Assembly (NCBI GenBank): GCA_963971285.1 | Contig: OZ020259.1 | Location: 7,440,001-7,504,000 of the forward strand | Direction: 5' to 3' | Length of the DNA: 64,000 bases | Source of the DNA: Astropecten irregularis | Lineage: Eukaryota > Echinodermata > Asteroidea > Paxillosida > Astropectinidae | Part shown: one piece after another, positions 32,793-41,646 of the stretch | Layout: the number at the start of each line of letters is the position of its first letter | Numbering within the stretch: the stretch's first letter is position 1 | The notes under the pieces: model-generated | Seen by the model: only the letters and a program-made list of their open reading frames with translations | Databases searched by the model: none | What the model was told of the DNA's origin: nothing | Position numbers and translations under genes: made by a program

Positions 32793-33952
32793 CAGGCTCC
32801 TTCAAATATTGTTTGTTGCAATACACGTTGAGAATTGCAAATTAAAACCCATTACACCGTCATTGCCCTGCTGTGGTAGTTGACATTCTGTAACTCTTCA
32901 ATTTTCACCAAGGAATCTCCTGGCCGTATCGTCAAGATCACTAAACCGATCATGTTATACATGTAAGATCACGCCCAGGCAATACAACCACGACTCAACC
33001 ACCTACACATTGAAGGATCTACACTGGAATAGATCTCCATCACTACCAATAGACGAATTGACTTGGTGAGTTACAGTGTTTCACTCTTCACCATTTGAGA
33101 ATGAAATACAGTGGTTATATTTAGTTGATTACAAATCAAAATCTGTCAATGGTCACATTTGAAACATTTTTAGTAGAAACAGTTTCCACAATAGCGACAC
33201 AATTTTGAGTCGTGTATCTTATCAGACATGGCCAATTCCACCAGTCAAGTTACAGATTATTCTTTTGATTACAAACTCATTGTGTTGTGGTTGGTGTCCA
33301 TTGAAAGCATTCGCTATGCAATCGTGAGCATATTATTTTGTCTCCCTTTACATGCTAGATGGTGGTAAATTACACAGGAATATCGTGCTGAGATGGTTTC
33401 TTTTTGTTCGTGTTTTATGCCTGTCCTTGTATTTTGTGCCTTGCCTTACCCTTCACTAATTATACCCTATACCTTATTATACCCTGGCCTGCCCTGGCCT
33501 CCCATGGCCTGTCCTGTCCAGTCCTGTCCTGGCCTGCCCTGCCCTGTATTTCCTTTAGCAGCGTTTGTTCTAGTACTTGCCATCGTTGTTGACCTAACCC
33601 TTGTTGTTTTGGTCTTGTTTTGGTTCTTATTTTGTTGAATTTCAAATCCTGGTAGTGGACTATAAGGAAGTAATGGCCTTAACATAGGGGCCTATGGAAC
33701 AATATTTGACTTTAAGTTTCTTCGCACAGCACATAAGAAATCGTGTGCTTAAATGAGTTGCAATTGGGTGTACACGGATTCCACTGGGTACTGTTTTAAT
33801 GCAAATTGTTTTTTTTATTACATATTGCAATTGCAGGGCCTATAATAGGCTTCATTGACTGAGCTTTTAAAGGGGAACAACAAACTCCAACACAAAATTG
33901 TTTCAGAATCAATTTGCCGATATTAGCACGGGAAAGTGCATTAACCCTCGTC
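32793..33952. other. Array-unrelated DNA, right part, and 5' flank of L6
   Basis: Continuation of the unrelated DNA across the Harbinger insertion. Contains CTTGGTGAGTTACAG at ~33062, a donor-like sequence, and a CCTG-rich minisatellite (33480-33560). The L6 upstream sequence does not resemble that of the other lectin genes, so this gene has different promoter DNA. No other gene recognised. Confidence 0.4.
33480..33560. repeat. CCTGGCCTG/TCCTG minisatellite
   Basis: Irregular short repeats of CCTGGCCTGC, CCATGGCC and TGTCCTGTCCAG on the + strand. Frames crossing it (Cys/Pro-rich one way, Arg/Gly/Gln-rich the other) are simple-sequence artefacts. Confidence 0.8.
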
Positions 33953-34444
33953 ATGATTTCTCGACTCGTCATCATATTTGCTACTTTGTGTACTTGCTCT
34001 ATCACTCAAGTGTCTGCCAGTTGCAGAAGTTTGCTCCGTGGTCCATCCTGCCCTACGGAATGGCATCACCGGGGAACTTCTTGTTATTTGCTCACTCAAT
34101 CCAGCTTTATCTGGTCGAGTGCCAGAGCCCAGTGCGCCAAGTTGGGTGGCATTCTGGCCGTGCCAAACTCCCCGGAAGAGAATGATTTCATCGTGGACAA
34201 TGTGATTCCGGACGGGGAGAGAGTTTGGATCGACTGCAACGATTTGGAGACAGAGGAAACCTGGGTGTGCGAGGAGGGAGGAGTGGAGGTCAGCTACAGG
34301 AATTGGGCAGACGAACAGCCTGATAACTATCATGGACAAGATTGTTGTATCATTCGCTCAGATGGTAAATGGGGTGATAGGAAATGTGGTGAGTCACTTT
34401 ATACATTGTGCAAGCAGCCTGCTTACTCTCACCGAGACCTGTAA
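33953..34444 (+). CDS. Secreted C-type lectin L6 (EQPD, WGD variant)
   Basis: 163 residues from ATG 33953 (MISRLVIIFATLC, a signal peptide) to TAA 34444. Layout as in the family: Cys24 of CRSLL, CPTEW...SCY, QCAKLGG, WIDC...WVCEEGG, closing Cys and SHRDL. The sugar loop is ADEQPDNYHGQDCC, a galactose-type QPD with an added neighbouring Cys (131-132). The second Ca motif is WGD (140-142) instead of WND: the Asn that ligands calcium is Gly, so Ca/sugar affinity may be reduced. Promoter DNA differs from other members. Open and probably functional as a secreted protein; ligand unknown. Confidence 0.85.
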   Translation: MISRLVIIFATLCTCSITQVSASCRSLLRGPSCPTEWHHRGTSCYLLTQSSFIWSSARAQCAKLGGILAVPNSPEENDFIVDNVIPDGERVWIDCNDLETEETWVCEEGGVEVSYRNWADEQPDNYHGQDCCIIRSDGKWGDRKCGESLYTLCKQPAYSHRDL

Positions 34445-37187
34445 TTCGGAACACAATTCAGAATCGGTGTTGGATCTGGCTGCCATTCCCCATATATACA
34501 CCGCCATCACACAATCATGTACATCTCAATTTCTCTATCAACAATCCCAGTATTTCTTCAGATAGTAACATCAATGACGCTGTGCACGCTGGAGACACAG
34601 TGACATAGGTTTACGATAACTGTTAATCAGAACATCCAGTCCCAAACGTCAATCGGAAACCACCGGTACTTTCAGAATTACAGCTTTTCATAAAAGAGTT
34701 TCGTTTCCACCAGCTACATCGTATTCTAGGATATCCCCCTCACATCGGACGGATGGAACTGTTTTCATGGAGTCAAATTGACTGACCTGCGGGACACGTC
34801 TTGCAGTAGTGGAAATATGACAATTTTAAATATGACAAGTCAAACATCTAACATGTTGACTTGCAGAAATTCAAGATAAAATGTGAATTCTGCTCAGATC
34901 ATTAATAATATGTAATGATGAACCATGCGAAAAATCAACCTCAAAACTGTAATTTATTGTGGTTGAACAAGATTGAAAATTGTCATTCAACTTTCAGTCC
35001 TTGTGTTAAAAACTACTTTGGTCCCCACACCGTTAGCTAGGGGCTAAGCTCTCACATACCGGCCTCTGTATTTTTGTAAGTCTTTTCTCTCTTATTTTTG
35101 ATTTTTAACTGAGATCAAAAATAATTTTGGCCTCTGTTTTTTTATCTTTTCTGGATAAATACAGCATTTCAGGCAAAACAATTTTAGAGGTATGTTTCTA
35201 TACCATCGCAATCTTTATACCCTGCAAATTATAGGTAAATCTGTGAAGATTGCTGTTCCGGTATGCTACCAAAGTATGATACTACCTTTAAACGAATGGA
35301 CTGTTCGGTTCTCAATACCCAAACTGTCTCCAATGATAATTTGTGCTTAATTTACAAAACGCTGTCATATTCCACTATCAAGTTTATCCTCCTGGTAGTG
35401 GCTTACCGAGGTACATGGTTTGTGTATAATACGCTGCATGGATGCTTTCTTCTTCGACTGGTTTCAATTGGTTCCCATGCAATCCCTAGACTGTCTCCCT
35501 TTTACTTAATTTACAAAACGATCTCATTTTTTTCATATAAAAAACTGTCCTTCTAGCAGTGGCTTGCCGTGGTTGTGTATTTATAATACGCAGCTGTACG
35601 AATGGCCGTTTGCCTGGTTCCCATAGGAATTAAAAACACGACTTTGTTTCCTTGGGGAAAAAAAGTGGGCTGCCAGTGAACAAAATCTTCCAATTCTTGT
35701 CAATGGGAGACTTTAGAGATGTTGGCGGCAGCAGACTAGAGTCTTTTTTGCTAGCTCTGAGCATGCGCTTAAGCTATCAAGTTGAAGACCCAGCAATTCA
35801 AAGTCTCCCATTGCATGCTTATCATTTTTCTATTGAGCTTGGAGGGAGAGGCTGTGTAATGTCTTCATTTCAGCAACCTCAATTTCTAATGGAAACTGTG
35901 GACATAAGAAGTATTTCACCGTATGTAGTACCAGAACTGAGCCTCCGTAACTCGTACATGTTTCGGAGCACCATGTTTACAACACTCTACGGATACACTG
36001 CACATTTTGAGACAAAGCCCATGGATCTTTACGGAACAACCATTTTATTCAATTAAGTTTCATTTCATTACGCGCTGCACGGTCAACCATTCAAGGCATA
36101 ATGTACGATTGGTAAAGGTGAAAGAGCAGCTGCAGACCTTAAGTTCACAATTTAATTGATTTGTTATGGAATAAAAACGAACCTGTGAAATGTTCAGCTC
36201 ATGTCATCATCGGAAACTACAGTGTATTATAGAAAACAGTGAAAACACTCACGGTATTTTCACATGATCTCACTCAGAGATCAAAACTGTCTTCGGTCTT
36301 TGTTTGACTAATTTCTGGATAAATACACCATTTCATGTGGAAATATTTTAACGGTTTGTAGAACCAGCACCATCTTCATATCCCGGAAATTATACGTACA
36401 ACTGTGAACATTTCTGTTTCGGTATGCTACCAATCCTGTACTGTACCAATAAGTGCACCGCCTCCTAACATGATAAGGCAGGACATATTCCGGCAGAGAA
36501 AACACAAAGTGCTTACTTTGTTTGTCCAATTCCATCATTACAGACTAAACTGTCTTCTAAGGGAGACATAAGTAGCTTGAGGAAACACTTGAGTGCCTCC
36601 CTGGTGTTGGAACATCTACTTATTCGACAAAGATTTCCCGTTGCGAAATCGGGACTAATATAATCACCTTGCTTTCCTGGATTCAAACAATGTGTTTCTT
36701 AAGATTCGTTGTAGAAGATATTTCAAAGGACAAGACTGGGAAACTAAATGATTGAAAATCGACATATTTTGTGCATAAATCTATGGGAATGACATCCTTA
36801 AGGGACATGTGTCGTTGTCGTCATTATGATTATAACATGAAACTGGTATATCCTTGGAAGGAGGGTATTCAAAATTGGCTTCAGTTTTTTGGCTGCTAGC
36901 AACCGCTATATACTCTGCTATAGTCACGCACGACTTTAGCACATGGTATCGATAATTGTTTCTTAACATCCATCAATTCTCCCAGGGGCACGTATAATTG
37001 AGAGCGCGGAAGAGACAGTTGCCGCCGAAGACACTGCACCAAAAGGCGAATAGTCACGCACCGCTAGCAACAGAGTTTCGATAATTGTTTCTTAACATCC
37101 TAAGACACGTCGTATGACAGAAGCAAAAGGCAAACACTTGATTCCCCGCCATTCGAACAGCCTTCAGGCGTATAGTTGCTCTTGATC
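34445..37187. other. L6 3' flank to truncated lectin
   Basis: 34445-34830 matches the L1/L10 3' flank. At ~34832 it jumps directly into the AAGTCAAACATCTAACATGTTGAC block, a deletion of the intervening ~660 bp relative to 6120-6780. 34830-36250 then parallels 6770-8200, including the 183-bp open block. 36250-37187 is the module shared with 8.2-9.1 kb. No other gene. Confidence 0.55.
35874..36056 (+). other. 183-bp conserved open block, copy (possible terminal exon)
   Basis: 60 codons plus TAA, preceded by TTCATTTCAG (acceptor-like) and followed 114 nt later by AATAAA (36170). The same length, acceptor and stop occur at 38363, 41464, 62072 and 63648. The peptide starts QPQFLMETVDI and ends TTILFN. 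I recognise no domain. Read as an alternative or last exon it fits splice and poly(A) signals; it could equally be a conserved piece of 3' UTR. Confidence 0.4.
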
Positions 37188-37361
37188 ATGTTGTCTGCAG
37201 AATTCATCATATTTGCTGCGTTATGTACTTGCTCTGTGACCCACATTGCGGCTAGATGCTTGTACCGTGGTCCACCCTGCCCTCCGGAGTGCCATCACTG
37301 GGGAACTTCTTGTTATTTGGTCACTGCGTTGTCAGGTGAAACAGTGGCTTCATTGTGGTAG
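37188..37361 (+). pseudogene. Truncated lectin (N-terminal third)
   Basis: ATG 37188, MLSAEFIIFAALC signal peptide, then CLYRGPPCPPECHHWGTSCYLVT, after which the normal domain is lost. The frame runs through GCGTTGTCAGGTGAAACAGTGGC to TAG. The sequence after the break equals the region downstream of the relic at 12143 (CACGTGAAACGCTGGC...), so an internal deletion removed most of the domain. CPPEC also replaces the usual CPPEW. Near-identical remnants at 40270 and 62636 show it spread by duplication after truncation. Confidence 0.75.
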
Positions 37362-37668
37362 TTGAGCTGGTGCATTTCCCAATCCCCTCACTCTCTCCCC
37401 CTGTCTTGACTGATTACTGATCGCTGAACTTCAAAGCTCTGGCTGTGTGTTGATTTGATGTCTGTGCGTACGATGATATACGATCACACGTCGTCTCCTC
37501 TCTGTCTATAATCTTAATGCTACTACTGCTAAAATTTTCTTCAAACTTACTAACAACAGGCCTATAGATCGTTTCATCTTTGAATTGGATGTGGATGTTT
37601 ATTTAAAAAGAACTATAGTTGTTGAATTTCTTCGGTAACAGTGGCGAGCGATTCAGCCTTTGGTCGTC

Positions 37669-38157
37669 ATGTTTCCTGCAGTTTTCATCACATTTGCTGC
37701 TTTATCCGCTTGCTGTGGTACTCAAGTTACAGCTAGATGTCTGCACAGTGAGGGGCCACCCTGCCCTCCGGAGTGGCATCACTGGGGAACTTCTTGTTAT
37801 TTGGTCACTCAAACCAGCTTCATCTGGTCGAGTGCCAGAGCCGAGTGCGCCAAGTTGGGTGGCATTCTAGCGGTGCCAAGCTCCCTGGAAGAGAATGATT
37901 TCATCGTGGACAATGTGATAATGGACGGGAAGAATGCTTGGATCGACTGTAATGATCTGGTGACCGACGGAACCTGGGTGTGTGAGGAGGGAGGAGTCGC
38001 AATCGCAATCAACCGAATCAGGATGTTCAAGTCAATTGTGGCATTATTTCTCGAAGGTACGGATCTCTTCGTCAGTGGCATGATGTCCAATGTGAAGGTC
38101 ATTTCTATGCCGTCTGCAAGCAGCCTGAGAACGATCACCCAAACCTCTAACTTGTAA
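37669..38157 (+). pseudogene. C-type lectin L7 (QPN sub-family), net 19-bp deletion
   Basis: ATG 37669; sequence follows L8 closely through WVCEEGG. There GTGGAGGTCAGGTACAGG..GATCGCAATC of L8 is replaced by GTCGCAATCGCAATC (~37993-38008), a net loss of 19 bases. The frame shifts and the sugar-binding loop, WHD motif and last cysteines are lost. The shifted frame happens to run on to a TAA at 38157. The CGCAATC doubling at the break suggests a repair event with local template slippage. The predicted product is not a functional lectin. Confidence 0.85.
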
Positions 38158-38370
38158 ACCATATCTGAACGAAGTGCGAATCCAAAACAGCATTGATCTG
38201 GCTGTCTTGGCCACACCTTCATTTCAGCAACCTCAATTTCTATGCCGTCTGCAAGCAGCCTGAGAACGATATCCCAAACATCTAGCTTGTAAACCATATC
38301 TCAACGAAGTGCGAATCCAAAACAGCATTGATCTGGCTGTCTTGGCTACACCTTCATTTCAGCAACCTCA
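38101..38370. repeat. 135-bp tandem duplication across the L7 3' end
   Basis: ATTTCTATGCCGTCTGCAAGCAGCCTGAGAACGAT begins at 38101 and again at 38236, so the end of the lectin frame and its stop are present twice. The same 135-bp duplication is at 41203/41338 after L8 but absent after L11 (single copy). Confidence 0.85.
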
Positions 38371-38545
38371 ATTTCTAATGAAAACTGCGGACATTACAAG
38401 TATTTCACCGTATGTAGTACCAGAACTGAACCTCCATAGCTCGTTCATGTTTCGGAGCACCATGTTTACAACACTTCACGGATACACTGCACATTTTGAG
38501 ACAAAGCCCCTTGATCTCTACGGAACAACATTTTTATTCAATTAA
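38363..38545 (+). other. 183-bp conserved open block after L7
   Basis: Same 60-codon block as at 35874, here with several amino-acid changes (MKTADITSI, NLHSSFMF). Acceptor-like TTCATTTCAG precedes it and AATAAA (38654) follows. Confidence 0.4.
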
Positions 38546-39022
38546 GTTTCATTACGCGCTGCACGGTCAACCATTAAAGGCATGATGCACGATTGGTAAA
38601 GGTGAAAGAACAGTTGGAGAATGTAAGTTCACAATTTAATTGATTTGTCATGGAATAAAAACGAACCTGTGAAATGTTCAGCTCATGGCATCATCGGAAA
38701 CTATTATAGAAAACAGTGAAAACACTCACGGTATTTTCACATGATCTAGGAGCTTTGATCGCACTCAGAGATCAAACCTGTCTTCGGTCTTTGTTTGACT
38801 AATTTCTGGATAAATACACCATTTCATGTGGAAATATTTTAACGGTTTGTTTCTACCAGCACCACCTTCATATCCCGGAAGTTATACGTACAACTGTGAA
38901 CATTTCTGTTTGGGTATGCTACCAATCCTGTACTGTACCCATAAGTGCACCGTCTCCTAACATGATCAGGCAGGACATATTCCGGCAGAGGAAACACTAA
39001 GTGCTTACTTTGTTTGTCCAAT
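38546..39022. other. Spacer after L7
   Basis: Copy of the module at 8.0-8.45 and 41.65-42.13 kb. Non-coding. Interrupted at 39022 by the THAP-bearing element within TTTGTCCAAT|TCCATCATTACAG. Confidence 0.6.
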
Positions 39023-39598
39023 GGGAGACTTTTGACTAACCATTGTTAATCACAAGAGGGCGCGCTTCAACAGGCTCGGGAAAAGTGTCTGGATTTTGTT
39101 GTCATTGCTTTTGTGCACGAATGTTCATCGTAAACACAACAGGCGTAAATAATCGCAATGAAAATGCCTGGTAAATACTGTGCGATATCCGGTTGTGGTG
39201 AAATGGGAGGACATGAGTTCCCCAAGAACAAACAAATGCAGAATTTGTGGAGATTGGCCACTAAAAGGGCGAATTACAAATGATCACGGTGGCCCACGGC
39301 AAACAGCATTCAGTTTTGTGCACAGAGTTTTTACTTTGCAAGCAAAGACTATCACATTATTCCTCGCCAAACATCAGAATTTCCCCTAACTTTGTGTTTT
39401 CGGGCATTGAAATCGTGGTGGGCGGCTGTTGTGAATATAAAAATTAATTGTAAATGGCCTGAATTTAATGTTCACAGTATTTTTCCTGCGTTTTCCGGTG
39501 AGTTTTTGGACAACCGCCGTACTTACAGCGTGTAAAAAAGTTTTAAGGAGCCTGGTAGTTTGCTGCCCTCTATCGACAGCCCTCTCCAAAAGTCTCCC
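39023..39598 (+). mobile_element. Inverted-repeat element carrying a THAP-domain relic
   Basis: 576 bp with perfect 12-bp ends GGGAGACTTTTG / CAAAAGTCTCCC. Paralogous spacers (8447, 36528, 42126) read TTTGTCCAATTCCATCATTAC without it. Here the flanks are CCAAT and ATTCC, giving a 2-bp AT duplication. The interior encodes part of a THAP zinc finger. It is probably a deletion derivative of a larger THAP-transposase element. I cannot assign the superfamily, as an AT duplication with these ends is not one I recognise. Confidence 0.75.
39158..39330 (+). pseudogene. THAP zinc-finger relic
   Basis: From ATG 39158 (or 39164) the frame reads MPGKYCAISGCG, then GHEFPKN ... LWRLATKR: the Cys-x4-Cys, H-x-FP and Trp signature of a THAP (C2CH) DNA-binding domain. 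It ends in TGA after ~42 codons. Reading on, FCAQSF occupies the place of the usual C-x2-H-F, with His changed to Ser. Two lesions, so a relic. THAP domains form the DNA-binding part of P-like and several other transposases. Confidence 0.65.
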
Positions 39599-40269
39599 AT
39601 TCCATCATTACAGACTAAACTGTCTGCGTGACCCGCGTCACTTATAGGAAAATTCTTCTTAGGGAGACATAAGTAGCTTGAGGAAACACTTGAGTGCCTC
39701 CCTGGTGTTGGAACATCTACCTTTTCGACAAAGATTTCCCGTTGTGAGACTAATATCATCATCTCAGTGCTTTCCTGGACCCCAAAAACGTGTTTCTTAA
39801 GATTCGTTTGAGGATTTCAAAGGACAAGACTGGGAAACTACAGGATTGAAAATCGACGTATTTCATGCATCTATAGGAATGACATCCTTAAGGGACATGT
39901 ATAAAGAAATTGTCGTCAATATGAGTATTACATGAAATCCCATGAAGGAGAGGGCATTCAAAATTGGCTTCAGTTTTTGGCTGCTAGCAACCGCTATACT
40001 CTGCTACAGTCATGGACAATAATTGTTTCGATAATTGTTTCTTAACATCCGTAGTTACTCCCAGGGGCACGTATAATTGAGAGCGCGGAAGAGACAGTTG
40101 TCGCCGAAGACAGTGCACCAAAAGGCGAATAGTCATGCACCACTATAGCCACAGAGTTTCGATAATTGTGTATAAACATCCTATAGACACGTCGTATGAC
40201 AGTACCAAAAGGCAAACACTTGATTCCCCGCCATTCGAACAGCCTTCAGGCATATAGTTGCTCTTGATC
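39599..40269. other. Spacer between the THAP element and truncated lectin 2
   Basis: Continuation of the 8.45-9.1 kb module, including CGATAATTGTTTCTTAACATCC and the CCAGGGGCACGTATAATTGAGAGCGCGGAAGA block. No gene. Confidence 0.6.
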
Positions 40270-40443
40270 ATGTTGTCTGCAGAATTCATCATATTTGCTG
40301 CGTTATCTACTTGCTCTGTGACCCACATTGCGGCTAGATGCTTGTACCGTGGTCCACCCTGCCCTCCGGAGTGCCATCACTGGGGAACTTCTTGTTATTT
40401 GGTCACTGCGTTGTCACGTGAAACAGTGGCTTCATTGTGGTAG
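40270..40443 (+). pseudogene. Truncated lectin 2 (N-terminal third)
   Basis: Near-identical to 37188-37361 (signal peptide, CLYRGPPCPPECHHWGTSC, then TALSRETVASLW and stop). Duplicated together with L7/L8. Confidence 0.75.
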
Positions 40444-40750
40444 TTGAGCTGGTGCAGTTCCCAATCCCCTCACTCTCTCCCTCTGTCTTGACTGATTACT
40501 GATCGCTGAACTTCAAAGCTCTGGCTGTGTGTTGATTTGATGTCTGTGCGTACGATGATATACGATCACACGTCGTCTCCTCTCTGTCTTTAATCTTAAT
40601 GCTACTACTGCTAACATTTTCTTCAAACTTACTAACAACAGGCCTATAGATCGTTTCATCTTTGAATTGGATTTGGATGTTTATTTAAAAATAACTATAG
40701 TTGTTGAATTTCTTCGTTAACAGTGGCGATCGATTCAGCCTTTGGTCGTC
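40444..40750. other. 5' flank of L8
   Basis: Copy of the type-II upstream module also preceding L4, L7 and L11 (TTCCCAATCCCCTCACTCTCTCCC ... AACTATAGTTGTTGAATTTCTTCG). It may hold the promoter of this sub-family; no clear TATA box is visible. Confidence 0.45.
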
Positions 40751-41251
40751 ATGTTTCCTGCAGTTTTCATCACATTTGCTGCTTTATCCACTTGCTGTGC
40801 TACTCAAGTTACAGCTAGATGTCTGTACCGTGAGAGGCCACCCTGTCCTCCGGAGTGGCATCACTGGGGAAGTTCTTGTTATTTGGTCACTCAAACCAGC
40901 TTCATCTGGTCGAGTGCCAGAGCCGAGTGCGCCAAGTTGGGTGCCATTCTAGCGGTGCCAAGCTCCCTGGAAGAGAATGATTTCATCGTGGACAATGTGA
41001 TAATGGACGGGAAGAATGCTTGGATCGACTGTAATGATCTGGTGACCGACGGAACCTGGGTGTGTGAGGAGGGAGGAGTGGAGGTCAGGTACAGGAATTG
41101 GGATCGCAATCAACCGAATCAGGATGTTCAAGTCAATTGTGGCATTACTTCTCGAAGGTACGGATCTCTTCGTCAGTGGCATGATGTCCAATGTGAAGGT
41201 CGTTTCTATGCCGTCTGCAAGCAGCCTGAGTACGATCACCCAAACCTCTAA
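40751..41251 (+). CDS. Secreted C-type lectin L8 (QPN type)
   Basis: 166 residues from ATG 40751 (MFPAVFITFAALSTCC signal peptide). CLYRERPPCPPEWHHWGSSC, ECAKLGA, WIDC (94) ... WVC (105). The loop is NWDRNQPNQDVQVNC (QPN 121-123) in place of QPDD, and WHD (143-145) in place of WND. In this family EPN marks mannose-type and QPD galactose-type sites; QPN is a hybrid, so specificity cannot be read off. It ends YAVCKQPEYDHPNL. Closest relative is L11. The 135-bp duplicated 3' end and the 183-bp block follow within 400 bp. Confidence 0.87.
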   Translation: MFPAVFITFAALSTCCATQVTARCLYRERPPCPPEWHHWGSSCYLVTQTSFIWSSARAECAKLGAILAVPSSLEENDFIVDNVIMDGKNAWIDCNDLVTDGTWVCEEGGVEVRYRNWDRNQPNQDVQVNCGITSRRYGSLRQWHDVQCEGRFYAVCKQPEYDHPNL

Positions 41252-41463
41252 CTTGTAAACCATATCTGAACGAAGTGCGAATCCAAAACAGCATTGATCT
41301 GGCTGTCTTGGCTACACCTTCATTTCAGCAACCTCAATTTCTATGCCGTCTGCAAGCAGCCTGAGAACGATATCCCAAACATCTAGCTTGTAAACCATAT
41401 CTCAACGAAGTGCGAATCCAAAACAGCATTGATCTGGCTGTCTTGGCCACACCTTCATTTCAG

Positions 41464-41646
41464 CAACCTCAATTTCTAATGGAAACTGTGGACATAAGAA
41501 GTATTTCACCGTATGTAGTACCAGAACTGAGCCTGCGTAACTCGTACTTGTTTCGGAGCACCATGTTTACAACACTTCACGGATACACTGGACATTTTGA
41601 GACAAATCCCCTGGATCTTTACGGAACAACCATTTTATTCGATTAA
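41464..41646 (+). other. 183-bp conserved open block after L8
   Basis: 60 codons, acceptor-like TTCATTTCAG just before. The AATAAA present downstream of the other copies is GATTTAAA here (~41758). Ends TTILFD. Confidence 0.4.

Noticed and set aside
33393..33645. Cys/Pro-rich + strand frames and Arg/Gly/Gln-rich - strand frames at 33.4-33.7 kb.
   Set aside because: Generated by the CCTGGCCTG minisatellite, which leaves several frames open.
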